Positions 52,626-61,147 of a DNA stretch of 64,000 nt are shown piece by piece (the stretch's first letter is position 1; every line of letters begins with the position of its first letter). A program made the position numbers and the translations under genes. The stretch spans positions 18,018 to 82,017 of the forward strand of contig PBGL02000011.1 in the NCBI GenBank assembly GCA_002718995.2, written 5' to 3'. The notes below the pieces were generated by a model. It was not told where the DNA came from. It saw nothing but the letters and a program-made list of their open reading frames with translations, and searched no databases. This DNA comes from Methanobacteriota archaeon. Lineage in GTDB: Archaea; Thermoplasmatota; Poseidoniia; Poseidoniales; Thalassarchaeaceae.

Positions 52626-53093
52626 GTGCGCGGCGACGACTACAATCTTCTCTGCCCCAGGGATGGCACTCCACTATCTAGGCCAGAGGGCTACAATCGA
52701 TCCGCCTTCTCCGATCATGGAATATTCCACTGTCCAACTTGCTCGGGAATGCTACTTAATGCCGAGGCAGCGGCCAACTCGATGTCCGAGAAGAAACTCA
52801 CCAAGATGCACAAGGCATTCGAGTCCGACTGCGAGGAGGTCGATATTGAATGCCCCTGCTGCGACGCTCATATGAGGGTCAGGAGCATAGTCTTCACACG
52901 TGTCAATGGAACCGACATGGAGCCCATAGAAATCGATGGATGCCCCGTTTGTAGCACCTTCTGGTTTGATTCGGGGGAGCTTCAAAGGATAGCCAACCCA
53001 AGCGAGCTCCCATTTGATGAATCGGGAAGGGAGGCAAGCGCGTTGCTCCTCGCTCTGGAGATTCTGATTCTCCTGCCATACAAATTCGTCTGA
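52626..53093 (+). CDS. zinc-ribbon protein (zf-TFIIB-like)
   Basis: A 155-residue protein with three CxxC pairs or near pairs: LLCPRDGTPL/FHCPTCSGMLLN at the N-terminus, IECPCCDAHM in the middle and IDGCPVCSTFWFDSGELQRI near the end. The last matches the zf-TFIIB-type ribbon (CPxCxxxWxDxGEL), common in small proteins of unknown function and not specific to transcription. A hydrophobic segment at the very C-terminus (ALLLALEILILLPY) may touch the membrane. The start is a GTG at 52626, divergent from icmF. Confidence 0.8.
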   Translation: MRGDDYNLLCPRDGTPLSRPEGYNRSAFSDHGIFHCPTCSGMLLNAEAAANSMSEKKLTKMHKAFESDCEEVDIECPCCDAHMRVRSIVFTRVNGTDMEPIEIDGCPVCSTFWFDSGELQRIANPSELPFDESGREASALLLALEILILLPYKFV

Positions 53094-53726
53094 CTAGATC
53101 GAACCACTCAGTAGCAAACCCGCGAATACGAACATCAGGACGCCCATCGCACCATCGATAAAGTGGGACTTCGAACGGAGCTTCTGAACACCGTCCCCCC
53201 TAGTCAGAACGGTTGCCACGGTTACGTACCAAGTCCCATCGATGGCCATGCCAAGAAGCCCCATGCCCATCAGCGTCTCCATGCTAACATCGGCTTCGAT
53301 GAATGGAGCGTACAGGGCTAGCATCCATGCTAGTATCTTCGGATTGAACAACGCTACTAGGAATCCCTGAATGAATCCGGCCATATCGGAATTTCCTTGG
53401 CCATCATCCTGACCATCTTTCTGAGGGCCCTTGGAGGCGTGCCTGAGAAAGGTCATTCCAAGCCAGATAAGAATCAGTGTTCCGCCCCACTTCAGGACTA
53501 GCTCCGTACCTTCATGGAGGGATAGTGCCGTGGCTATTCCCAGTGCAGCGAGGAAAGCGTACACTCCGAAGCCTATCCCGTGACCGACTCCCGTGGCGAC
53601 TCCCTGCCTACGCCCGCCTGACATTGTGTTCCTCAGTACCACTGCCAGGGAGGGTCCGGGACTCATCGCTCCCAGCATGAACACACTGGCCAGCGCCGCC
53701 CAGGCTTCTGGCGTCAAGCTGATCAC
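53094..53726 (-). CDS. LysE/RhtB-family amino-acid exporter
   Basis: Six-helix exporter of amino acids or small metabolites. The 210-residue product begins with the family signature FMLGAMSPGPSLAVVLRNTM and GVATGVGHGIGF, has a polar Gln/Asp/Gly-rich loop in the middle (HASKGPQKDGQDDGQGNSD), and then FIQGFLVALFNPKILAW, a second conserved LysE motif. The substrate is unknown. The acyl-CoA ligase gene upstream on the same strand ends only 2 bases before its start. Confidence 0.9.
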   Translation of the reverse strand: MISLTPEAWAALASVFMLGAMSPGPSLAVVLRNTMSGGRRQGVATGVGHGIGFGVYAFLAALGIATALSLHEGTELVLKWGGTLILIWLGMTFLRHASKGPQKDGQDDGQGNSDMAGFIQGFLVALFNPKILAWMLALYAPFIEADVSMETLMGMGLLGMAIDGTWYVTVATVLTRGDGVQKLRSKSHFIDGAMGVLMFVFAGLLLSGSI

Positions 53727-53728
53727 TC

Positions 53729-55519
53729 TCAGGCATCGGAGTACATTGCTTCGATCTCTGCTGCCCAGTTCTCTCGGATCTGCTTCCGCCTGATCTTGAG
53801 GGTCGGCGTCAGCTCCCCTTGGTCCACGCCTAGGTCGCGCGGCAGTACTGTGAACTTCTTGATCTGCTCAGGGTTGCTGAACTTCTGGTTGAGCTCCGAG
53901 ACAGCCCCCTCGAGCTGGTTGTGTATGTCACTTCCAACGGCAGTATACTCCGACAGGTCGTGCCCAAGCTCAGCGAGCTTGGCCAACTGCTCTGAAGGGT
54001 CCTTCGGAACCTCAGTAGCCCCATCGAGACCGTGAACGTCCCTGAGTATTGCACCGACGTCAAGCGTGAAAAGGGCGCTGCAGTACTTCCTGTTGTCACC
54101 GACCAGCATGCACTGGGAGATAACAGGAATTGACTTCATCGTCTCCTCGATGACGAGGGGCGCGATGTTCTTTCCTGCCGAGCTGACGTAGATCTCCTTC
54201 AGCCGCCCCGTTACGTAGACGAATCCGTCAGAGTCGATCTTCCCGAGGTCGCCAGACTTTAGCCAGCCATCCTCCGTCATAGTCTCTGCAGTCGCCTCGG
54301 GGTTCCTGTAGTAGCCGGCCATTACGTGCCTGCCTCTGAACTGTATCTCTCCGTTGCCGCCCTCGTCTGGGTCGGCAATCCTGAGCTCAGTGCCCGAGAG
54401 GGGCTTCCCAACGGATCCTATCCTGTTCGCACCGGCGTACCCGAGCGTGGCCCCGGCTGAGGTCTCTGTCATCCCATATCCCTCGTAAATCGGAATTCCG
54501 AGGTCATGGAAAAGGTGCAGGATATCTGGGTTGATGGGAGCCGCACCGGTGATCGCGAACCTCAGGTTCGTGAAACCGATCTTCGCCTTCGCCTTCTTCC
54601 TGACTATGTTGCCAAGGATCGGCAGCTTGAGCCAGCCGACCTTGCTCCCGAGTCCCGCAACTAGGTTGGAGTACACCTTCTCGTAGATTCGAGGCACTCC
54701 TATGAACAGGTGGGGGTTGACTTCCTTACAGTAGTCTATCGAGTGGAGTGGGTTGTCCACTACCCTCATGTGTATTGCGTCGCGGATCCAGATGTGGTTG
54801 TCAGCTAGTTGGCCGAAGACGTGGGCGCATGGGAGCCAAGAGACATACCCCTCCCCCTGGTTGAAGGTGACCAGCTTGTGGACCTCTCCGATCTCGAAGT
54901 CCATGTTGTCATGGGTCAGGACAACTCCCTTGGGGTTTCCAGTGGTGCCGGATGTGTAGATTAGCGAGGCGACGTCATCGGGCTTCACAGCAGCGATTCT
55001 CTCCATAACGGCAGAGTCTTCAACTTCAGCACCCATTGCGATGAAGTCGGACCACGAGATGGCTTTCTCGTGATCCATCTCCACTCCGTCCATGATCACT
55101 GCCATCTCGACCTTTTCCAGTCCATCAATAACTGCATTCAGCCTGTTTGAGCACATCTTGGACGGGTCTCCGCCATCCATCGGGTTGTTCCCTACGAATA
55201 CCACCTTGGAGTCGGAGTTCCCGACCACCCAGTCCACCTCCTCTGGCGAGCAGGTGTGGTAGACCCCTACAGCAGCCCCTCCTGCCATGTTGGCAGCAGC
55301 GTAGGCAGCGTACCACTCCTTTCGATTATAGGAGTAGATGCTCAGGTTGTCCCCGCTCTCGAACCCCATTGACATTAGCGATTTCGCTACGTCCATCGTG
55401 TAGGCACTGAATTCGGACCATGTGGTCGTGTGCCAGTTGCCAGCAGAGTCTTTCGAGGAAAGAGCTGGCTCGTTGGCGTATTTCTCGGCGTTTGAAAGCA
55501 GGTACTCCGGCGTAATCAT
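53729..55519 (-). CDS. fadD: long-chain acyl-CoA synthetase (AMP-forming)
   Basis: Activates a carboxylic acid to its CoA thioester through an acyl-AMP. The ~596-residue product has the ANL-family motifs: LIYTSGTTGNPKGVVLTHDN (A3), YEGYGMTETSAGAT (A5), the SGDLGKIDSDGFVYVTGRLKE segment (A7/A8) and a catalytic Lys region. Length and the N-terminal YSYNRKEWYAAYAAANMAGG pattern fit long-chain ligases of the eukaryote-like (FAA/ACSL) type. The ATG at 55519 is preferred to 55534. It could feed fatty or aromatic acids to the CoA pathways in this window. Confidence 0.92.
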   Translation of the reverse strand: MITPEYLLSNAEKYANEPALSSKDSAGNWHTTTWSEFSAYTMDVAKSLMSMGFESGDNLSIYSYNRKEWYAAYAAANMAGGAAVGVYHTCSPEEVDWVVGNSDSKVVFVGNNPMDGGDPSKMCSNRLNAVIDGLEKVEMAVIMDGVEMDHEKAISWSDFIAMGAEVEDSAVMERIAAVKPDDVASLIYTSGTTGNPKGVVLTHDNMDFEIGEVHKLVTFNQGEGYVSWLPCAHVFGQLADNHIWIRDAIHMRVVDNPLHSIDYCKEVNPHLFIGVPRIYEKVYSNLVAGLGSKVGWLKLPILGNIVRKKAKAKIGFTNLRFAITGAAPINPDILHLFHDLGIPIYEGYGMTETSAGATLGYAGANRIGSVGKPLSGTELRIADPDEGGNGEIQFRGRHVMAGYYRNPEATAETMTEDGWLKSGDLGKIDSDGFVYVTGRLKEIYVSSAGKNIAPLVIEETMKSIPVISQCMLVGDNRKYCSALFTLDVGAILRDVHGLDGATEVPKDPSEQLAKLAELGHDLSEYTAVGSDIHNQLEGAVSELNQKFSNPEQIKKFTVLPRDLGVDQGELTPTLKIRRKQIRENWAAEIEAMYSDA

Positions 55520-55593
55520 GGCGGACATGCACATCGACGAATCATTTGCCGACTTAACTCTTTACTTGACCTTCAGAACGCGGATTTCATTGT

Positions 55594-56325
55594 TCAGGGC
55601 AGTACGGATGAAACATTCTCCCTCCAGTCCCTGCCCCCATTTCGATTTGCGAGGGGAGATGCAGGCGAGGGATGCCAGCACCCCCTGACTTCGACATCCA
55701 TGCCCGCAAGGGCCGCACTCGCTCTCCTCTCAGCGAACTTCCCTATCCCGATCACGGCGTCCGCATCCAGTATTCTGACGACCTCGATCAGATGCTCGTC
55801 GCACCTTTCCAGAAGCGACCTCGCAGTAGGCCCAGATATCTTGTCAGGGGTCACGTTCGTGGCCCTCTCGCCATCCAGGAGCATCAACGGGCAGTGATTG
55901 ACGAGGAAAACCTTCTCGAAGATCGAGTCCGACCCTCCGTAGGTGTCCGATAGGAGCCCCCAAACCCTGGTTCCTGAGACCTCCTCCCTCGGGTATTCAA
56001 GTCCAATGACCGGCCTCTTTGGATGTGGTTTGGATGGCTGTCCCACGGGAATCCCAGAGATTCCCAGAAGGTCTCTGACCATGCTCGTGGCGGCGAATGG
56101 GATTCCCATCTGGCCCATTCCATGGGGGCCCGGATTCATTCCGAGCATGACCGTCTTGGCGCCCCTGTCACCTGATATCTCGATGTACCTCTTGTGGACG
56201 TCCCATGCATACATCAGAGGGTTGTAAACGCAGTCCACTGACCCCTCCCTGACGAGATCCACTGCGAACTCCTCGGAGTCATCCCTTAGGGAGGAGGCCG
56301 AAACCAGCAAATCGGCCACCGACAT
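55594..56325 (-). CDS. SMUG1-like uracil-DNA glycosylase
   Basis: Removes uracil and oxidised pyrimidines such as hydroxymethyluracil from DNA. The 243-residue product follows SMUG1: motif 1 LGMNPGPHGMGQMGIPF (61-77) with the Asn-type active site, HPKRPVIGLEYPREEVSGTR, NHCPLML and ARSLLERCDEHL, and motif 2 GCWHPSPASPLANRNGG. SMUG1 was described from animals and a few bacteria, so an archaeal copy is of interest. It overlaps no neighbour and lies 7 bases from ybaK on the same strand. Confidence 0.88.
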   Translation of the reverse strand: MSVADLLVSASSLRDDSEEFAVDLVREGSVDCVYNPLMYAWDVHKRYIEISGDRGAKTVMLGMNPGPHGMGQMGIPFAATSMVRDLLGISGIPVGQPSKPHPKRPVIGLEYPREEVSGTRVWGLLSDTYGGSDSIFEKVFLVNHCPLMLLDGERATNVTPDKISGPTARSLLERCDEHLIEVVRILDADAVIGIGKFAERRASAALAGMDVEVRGCWHPSPASPLANRNGGRDWRENVSSVLP

Positions 56326-56332
56326 AGTATCA

Positions 56333-56797
56333 CTACTGCCTCACGTCAGCCAGGGCCGCACCGGAAATCTCCAGAAGTTCCGCGGGACTGATCGGGAAGA
56401 CCGTCTGTGCCGTACCCCCCGCGCCCCAGATGGTTTCGTACTGCATCAGGTCTTCATCCATCAGGACACTCACATCTCTGGTGTGTCCAAAAGGCGGCAC
56501 TCCGCCGATCTGGTAACCGGTGCTTTCGAGTACGTACTCAGGAGTTGCCATGCCCGGCTTGTACCCTAGGGCCCTCTTGAGCTTCCTCTTCCTGTCCACC
56601 CTGTTGGCGCCAGATGCGATCACAACCACCGCCCCCTCTTCCCCTACGAAAACAATCGACTTGGCGATATGGGCGACATCACATCCGAGCTGGTCAGCGG
56701 CGTCCTGGGAAGTCCGGGTTCCCTGCTCGTACAACCTAGCCTCTGGGGAGAAGCCAATCCTGTGGCACTCGGATAGCCACAACTCATGCCCGTCCAC
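56333..56797 (-). CDS. YbaK/ProX-family aminoacyl-tRNA deacylase
   Basis: Hydrolyses mischarged tRNAs such as Cys-tRNA-Pro or Ala-tRNA-Pro in trans. From a GTG at 56797 with GGAG just upstream, the product is 154 residues, normal for the family; an ATG at 56860 would add 21. Motifs are TSQDAADQLGCDVAHIAKSI (catalytic Lys region), VVVIASGANRVDRKRKL, and the Gly-rich IGGVPPFGHTRDV loop. It shares a strand with the SMUG1-like gene. Confidence 0.88.
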   Translation of the reverse strand: MDGHELWLSECHRIGFSPEARLYEQGTRTSQDAADQLGCDVAHIAKSIVFVGEEGAVVVIASGANRVDRKRKLKRALGYKPGMATPEYVLESTGYQIGGVPPFGHTRDVSVLMDEDLMQYETIWGAGGTAQTVFPISPAELLEISGAALADVRQ

Positions 56798-56973
56798 GCG
56801 GCTCCAAGAGGGGCATACGACTTGATGGTTAGGGAGCCCATTCAATACGCGATGCCCCATGTCGTGCCGTGGAAGGGACCTGCATCGAGGAAGCCAGGCT
56901 CCTGTCCATTGAACCCTGATGCAATCACCCCCTTGTGCAATGTTCATGACTGAGTCCCTCGGCACGAGGTACG

Positions 56974-58389
56974 ATGTGGTGGCCAATCGGACCTTACGGG
57001 ACGATCATGGCGTTCATCCTGGCCTCCACCATACCCCTGAGGAACCTGCTCACCAGGGACGAGCCCGATGAGAGGCTGAAGATATCAGATCTACCGGGGG
57101 AGATCAGGTCGAAGGGATACAAGTGGCACATCTCCCTCTACCTGGCGATGTACCTGTACAAGGCCGTGATAGACCACCACAATGAGCCCCTCAAGAGCAG
57201 GGTCGGGGGCTACACGCACTGGATTCACCAGATCGAGGGAGACTTCACCCTGTGGGCCCAGGAGTCGTTCAGAAGCGATCTGCTGACCGAGGTGCTGTCG
57301 TTCCACTACCTTTTCGTCTACCTTTTCATCATCTGGTTCGTGCCGATATACTTCATACTGGTCAAGGACCATGTGATGGCCGACAAGGCTGCGCTGAACT
57401 ACTTCGTGATATACATCATGGCCGTCCCTCTGTACCTATTCTTCAACGTCGAGGTCACGAGCTCGTACATCCCAGGAATGGACGCGCTCCTCTACCACGA
57501 CTCTTGGTACATCGAGTTCATCACGAATAACGACCCCATGGATAATGGCGTCCCAAGCCTGCACTTCGGACTGCCTCTGGGGCTCCTCATCATCAACAGG
57601 CTGCATTGCAGGGAATTGGGCATCCCGCTCAAGGAGTGGAGGCACAGGGAGCTCGATACATTCCTCATCGCCAACCTCGCGATATACCTGTTCAGCATCC
57701 AGTACCTGGGCATACACTGGGTCTCCGACATTTTCCCGGGCATCGCCCTGGGGGTCATATGCGCCTACTTCTGCCACCACTGGCAGCCAATCCTCCGAGA
57801 CAGGCCATCCAAGGGCTGGGCCAGCATCCTGCCGTCTAGAAGGGGGGCGACCTTCGCACTGGCCTTCACCGTAGTCTGCACCTCGGCAATCGCCTTCGTG
57901 GCAGTGGACGGCCCAGGCTCTAACGACGATATCCCCAACTTCAGGCTCGGTCCCGAAGACATTGCCATAGACACGGTCGAGGTTCACAGCCTAAGCCACC
58001 CGGTCCAAGTGGAGATCAGCAACGTCGGGGAATTCGGATCCCTCTGCATCATACTGGAGCGCAGCCACGTAGTATCGTATTTCGAGGGTGGCAGCTTCAA
58101 GGACGGATACAATTTCTACGACCTGTTGGAATACCCTCACCAATCTGCGCCCCTGTTATCCGGCGAGTCGTGGACAGGAGAGGTGGAGACCCCTTCCATA
58201 TTCGACACGCACCTGGTAATATGCCACTCGCCGGGCGGCCTTTCCGAGCTCAGGATATCCATGGAATACGTGGACGAAGAACTGCTATTCACGGGCATCC
58301 TGGCATCCCTTCCAGCCTTCATCATCACAGGCCTCGTCGTCGACGTGGCATCCAGGTCAGAAGGAATTGAAGGCCAGGATCGAGCCTAG
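56974..58389 (+). CDS. PAP2/Aur1-like membrane protein (second copy)
   Basis: Paralogue of the gene at 465-2576, 471 residues. Shared landmarks are an HQIEGDFTLWAQESFRS segment (compare VEGDIVLWIQEAFRS), VPLYLFFNVEVT, DPMDNGVPSLHFGLP and LGIHWVSDIFPG, with the PAP2-type PSLH and HxxxD. Six or more helices span residues ~5-290, then a small beta-rich domain (about 300-430) and a final helix. The long propeller-like part of the first copy is missing. It may transfer a phospho head group in lipid synthesis. Its end overlaps the convergent gene by 33 bases. Confidence 0.78.
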   Translation: MWWPIGPYGTIMAFILASTIPLRNLLTRDEPDERLKISDLPGEIRSKGYKWHISLYLAMYLYKAVIDHHNEPLKSRVGGYTHWIHQIEGDFTLWAQESFRSDLLTEVLSFHYLFVYLFIIWFVPIYFILVKDHVMADKAALNYFVIYIMAVPLYLFFNVEVTSSYIPGMDALLYHDSWYIEFITNNDPMDNGVPSLHFGLPLGLLIINRLHCRELGIPLKEWRHRELDTFLIANLAIYLFSIQYLGIHWVSDIFPGIALGVICAYFCHHWQPILRDRPSKGWASILPSRRGATFALAFTVVCTSAIAFVAVDGPGSNDDIPNFRLGPEDIAIDTVEVHSLSHPVQVEISNVGEFGSLCIILERSHVVSYFEGGSFKDGYNFYDLLEYPHQSAPLLSGESWTGEVETPSIFDTHLVICHSPGGLSELRISMEYVDEELLFTGILASLPAFIITGLVVDVASRSEGIEGQDRA

Positions 58390-58761
58390 GTATATGCCCG
58401 AGGACGCCCCGAGGCCGAGCCATATCCCGATTCGGAAGAGCGGGTAGCTCCTCCTCCACACGAACACCGACTGGTGGAACCAGATCAGCACCACTGGGAC
58501 GAACCAAACGAAGAACAGCATCTGCGGCAGCAGCGCGAACAGCATCGCGGCCCACGCCCCGATGATGGTCTCCGCACCACCGCCCTTCTCAGCAGGGAGA
58601 AGAAGAAGCAGTAGGAACAGACTCGCCACAAGGGCGAATGGGGCCAAGATTGACCCCTCGGAGAAGTAGCTGGACTCAGACAGGTAGGGTATGAAACTAG
58701 CAGCGAAACCAGTCACGCTAGGGACGGCCACAGGCCACACCGGAGGGGAGTCCCATCTCAT
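58357..58761 (-). CDS. unknown four-helix membrane protein
   Basis: About 134 residues with four hydrophobic segments (VAVPSVTGFAASFIPYL, LAPFALVASLFLLLLLLP, MLFALLPQMLFFVWFVPVVLIWF and IGIWLGLGASSGIYLGSIL). No family is recognised. It is convergent with the PAP2-like gene, overlapping its last 33 bases, and divergent from the dioxygenase operon. The membrane pattern is too regular for a chance frame. Confidence 0.65.
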   Translation of the reverse strand: MRWDSPPVWPVAVPSVTGFAASFIPYLSESSYFSEGSILAPFALVASLFLLLLLLPAEKGGGAETIIGAWAAMLFALLPQMLFFVWFVPVVLIWFHQSVFVWRRSYPLFRIGIWLGLGASSGIYLGSILAFNSF

Positions 58762-58842
58762 GCCCGTGCGACCAAGCACACCCCAATGAAGGCTACTGGC
58801 CCTTCCGGAAGGTTTTCTTTAGATTGGAGCGTCTCAAGAGTC

Positions 58843-59748
58843 ATGGCAAAGGGAGAGATAGTGCTGGGGTGCCTCGCACCGCACCCGCCTCATGTGGTGT
58901 ACGCGGAGAACCCCGAGCAGAACGAACCATTCGCAGAAGGCGGCTGGGAGGCCCTAAGGTGGGGCTACCACAGGCTGGCCAGGAAGCTCAAGACAATCGA
59001 CTACGACTGCATAGTGACTCTGACGCCCCACTGGCAGACATATGTCGGGACCCACTTCCTCGGCCTCGAGAGGTTCCAGAACATCAGCGTCGACCCCATA
59101 TTCCCAAACCTCTTCAGATTCCACCATGACATCAAGGTCGATGTCGAACTATCCGAGCTGATGTGTGAGGAGGCTGCCGAGGCGGGCATAGTCACCAAGA
59201 TGATGCGCAACCCCGACTTCAGGGTCGACTACGGCACCATAGTCAGCTGTCACATGATGAATCCAGACTGGGACAAGCCAGTGGTCACAATCAGCAGCAA
59301 CAGGTCAACCCACTACTACTCGAACGAGGTCATGAACGACCAGGCAACGGCGCTCGGCGAGGCTGTATTGAAGGCGATCGAGAAGAGCGGCAAGAAGGTC
59401 GTCCTCGTGGCTAGCCACTCGCTATCGCACCGCCACTTCGTCACCGAGGCCCCTCTGCCAGAGGATATGAGCAGGGAGCACATCTACAATCACAGCCAGT
59501 ACGTCTGGGACATGAAGGCAATAGACATGATGAGGAAGGGGGAGATGAGGGAGCTCATCGACATACTGCCCGAGATGATAGAGCAGACGATGGCCGAAGC
59601 AGAGGGGGGTGGCCTGACTTGGATGATGGCCGCCATGGGCATGCCCGACTACCCTGCCGAGATATATGGGTACCAGTCAGTTATCGGGACCGGCAATGCC
59701 ATCGCGGCATGGGACCCGAACGAGACTACCCGGGAGATCGTCCTGTAG
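58843..59748 (+). CDS. amnB: 2-aminophenol 1,6-dioxygenase catalytic (beta) subunit-like, LigB family
   Basis: A non-haem Fe(II) extradiol dioxygenase of the LigB type. The ATG at 58843 gives 301 residues. It resembles AmnB closely along its length: LAPHPPHVVYAENPEQNEPF (11-30) and TPHWQ (61-65) give the iron His residues. VDPIFPNLFRF, TKMMRNPDFRVDYGTI and ASHSLSHRHF follow, and GTGNAIAAWDPN is near the end. AmnB opens 2-aminophenol to 2-aminomuconic semialdehyde. Catechol or 3-hydroxyanthranilate-like substrates cannot be excluded. It is the first gene of a three-gene operon. Confidence 0.9.
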   Translation: MAKGEIVLGCLAPHPPHVVYAENPEQNEPFAEGGWEALRWGYHRLARKLKTIDYDCIVTLTPHWQTYVGTHFLGLERFQNISVDPIFPNLFRFHHDIKVDVELSELMCEEAAEAGIVTKMMRNPDFRVDYGTIVSCHMMNPDWDKPVVTISSNRSTHYYSNEVMNDQATALGEAVLKAIEKSGKKVVLVASHSLSHRHFVTEAPLPEDMSREHIYNHSQYVWDMKAIDMMRKGEMRELIDILPEMIEQTMAEAEGGGLTWMMAAMGMPDYPAEIYGYQSVIGTGNAIAAWDPNETTREIVL

Positions 59749-59756
59749 GTGATTGA

Positions 59757-60683
59757 ATGAGCGAAGACCCGGAGATCGTGATGGGGCTGTACGTCCCGCC
59801 GCACCCCCACCCCCTGCTGGCTCCAGACCAGAACGAGGGATGGGGAAGGCTCAGGGACGCATTCGACGTATGCAGGCAGAGGATAGAGGAAAGCGACGCG
59901 GACCTCATCCTCATCTACTCCACAACGTGGCCGAGCATCGTGGGGCACCAGATACAGGCCCACCCGAAGCCCGTGTTCACCCACGTCGACGACGACTTCC
60001 ACTTCCTGGGGTCCATGCCCTACGAGTTCAGCATGGACACGGAGTACGCCAACGAGTTCAGGGACGCCTGCGAAGCCAGGGGCCTGCAGTCCAGGACCGT
60101 CTCATACGACGGCTTCCCCATAGACACCGGATCAGTGGTGGCCCTGAAGCTCCTCAACCCCGACAACAGGATCCCCGCCTGCATAGTTTCCAGCAACGTG
60201 TACTCGAACCGGGCCGAGCAGATAGTGCTCGGCAAGGCCGCCAGGGACGCGATGTCAAAGCTCGGCAGGAAGGCAGTGGTCGTGGTGGTCGCGAGCCTTT
60301 CAAACAGGATGTTCACCGAGTACATCGATCCCTCCGAGGACAGGATTCACAGCCCCAAGGACGACGAGTGGAACAGGAAGATACTCGAGTTCTTCTCCGA
60401 TGGGAGGTTGGAGGACATCAGCCAGCTCAGCAGGGAGATACAGGGGCAGGTCAGGGTCAGCAAGGTGGTCGCCTACAAGCCAGCGTGGTGGATGGCGTCC
60501 ACGATGGGCCAGCACAACAACTACGACGGTGAGGTACTCGCCTACGAGGCGCTCCACGGCGCAGGCGGGGCGGTGATACAGCTGACCCCCTCGGCCGGGT
60601 CCATCGGCGACAAGGAGTTCGACGAGGACGACGTCGAGTACTACCACGGCGACAGGGACGTGCTCGGAAAGGGGGCGATATGA
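59757..60683 (+). CDS. amnA: 2-aminophenol 1,6-dioxygenase alpha subunit-like, non-catalytic LigB paralogue
   Basis: A 308-residue relative of the upstream subunit, starting 8 bases after it. The first motif is LYVPPHPHPLLAPDQNEGWG, but the second iron His is lost (STTWPS at 55-60 in place of TPHWQT). The later ASHSLSHRH is reduced to ASLSNRMF. It therefore cannot bind iron in the normal way, exactly as AmnA supports AmnB in the bacterial heterotetramer. The conserved C-terminal AWWMASTMGQ matches the WMMAAMG of the partner. GC content at third positions is very high. Confidence 0.87.
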   Translation: MSEDPEIVMGLYVPPHPHPLLAPDQNEGWGRLRDAFDVCRQRIEESDADLILIYSTTWPSIVGHQIQAHPKPVFTHVDDDFHFLGSMPYEFSMDTEYANEFRDACEARGLQSRTVSYDGFPIDTGSVVALKLLNPDNRIPACIVSSNVYSNRAEQIVLGKAARDAMSKLGRKAVVVVVASLSNRMFTEYIDPSEDRIHSPKDDEWNRKILEFFSDGRLEDISQLSREIQGQVRVSKVVAYKPAWWMASTMGQHNNYDGEVLAYEALHGAGGAVIQLTPSAGSIGDKEFDEDDVEYYHGDRDVLGKGAI

Positions 60684-61105
60684 TGCCTGACCACCCTCCC
60701 TTCATCGCCGAGTCAGGGCCATCCGCAGTTGGGGCGTACCCTCACCTCCGTAGGGTCGGGGACCTCATCTTCGTGAGCGGAATGGGCCCCAGGACCCCCG
60801 ACACGAACGAGATACCGGGGGGGCCCATCAGGGACTCCGACGGCAACGCGCTGGAATACGACATACGCGCCCAGGCCCACTCCGTAATCAACAACGTCAG
60901 GCTAATACTCGAGGAGTACGGCTCGAGCCTCGATGACGTCGTCGACGTCCTCGTGTTCCTCGTGGACATGGACCGCGACTTCCCGGGCTACAACGAGGTC
61001 TACGCCCAGTACTTCTCCGAGATACTCCCAGCCAGGACCACGGTCTCCGTGAACGCCCTCCCTACGGACATAGCGATCGAGCTGAAGGTAGTGGCCAAGG
61101 CCTGA
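60680..61105 (+). CDS. amnD: RidA-family deaminase, probable 2-aminomuconate deaminase
   Basis: A 141-residue YjgF/RidA protein overlapping the alpha subunit by ATGA. It has an SAVGAYPHLRRVGDLIFVSG segment, a central RAQAHSVINNVRLILEEYGS and the terminal PARTTVSVNALPTDIAIELKVVA. The conserved catalytic Arg of RidA is present in PARTTV. In the bacterial 2-aminophenol pathway 2-aminomuconate deaminase is a RidA-family protein found beside the dioxygenase, so this activity is more likely than general enamine deamination. The aldehyde dehydrogenase step between them is not in the operon. Confidence 0.85.
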   Translation: MMPDHPPFIAESGPSAVGAYPHLRRVGDLIFVSGMGPRTPDTNEIPGGPIRDSDGNALEYDIRAQAHSVINNVRLILEEYGSSLDDVVDVLVFLVDMDRDFPGYNEVYAQYFSEILPARTTVSVNALPTDIAIELKVVAKA

Positions 61106-61147
61106 TGCCGGGGAAAGGTTAGTCAATGCTTCAGCGGACTGGCCGGC

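Noticed and set aside
57436..57987. 183-residue reading frame on the minus strand
   Set aside because: It is antisense to the second PAP2-like gene, Val/Glu/Arg-rich, with no domain.
59753..60532. 259-residue reading frame rich in Arg, Pro and Gly
   Set aside because: It is an out-of-frame shadow of the AmnA-like gene, caused by its very high third-position GC.
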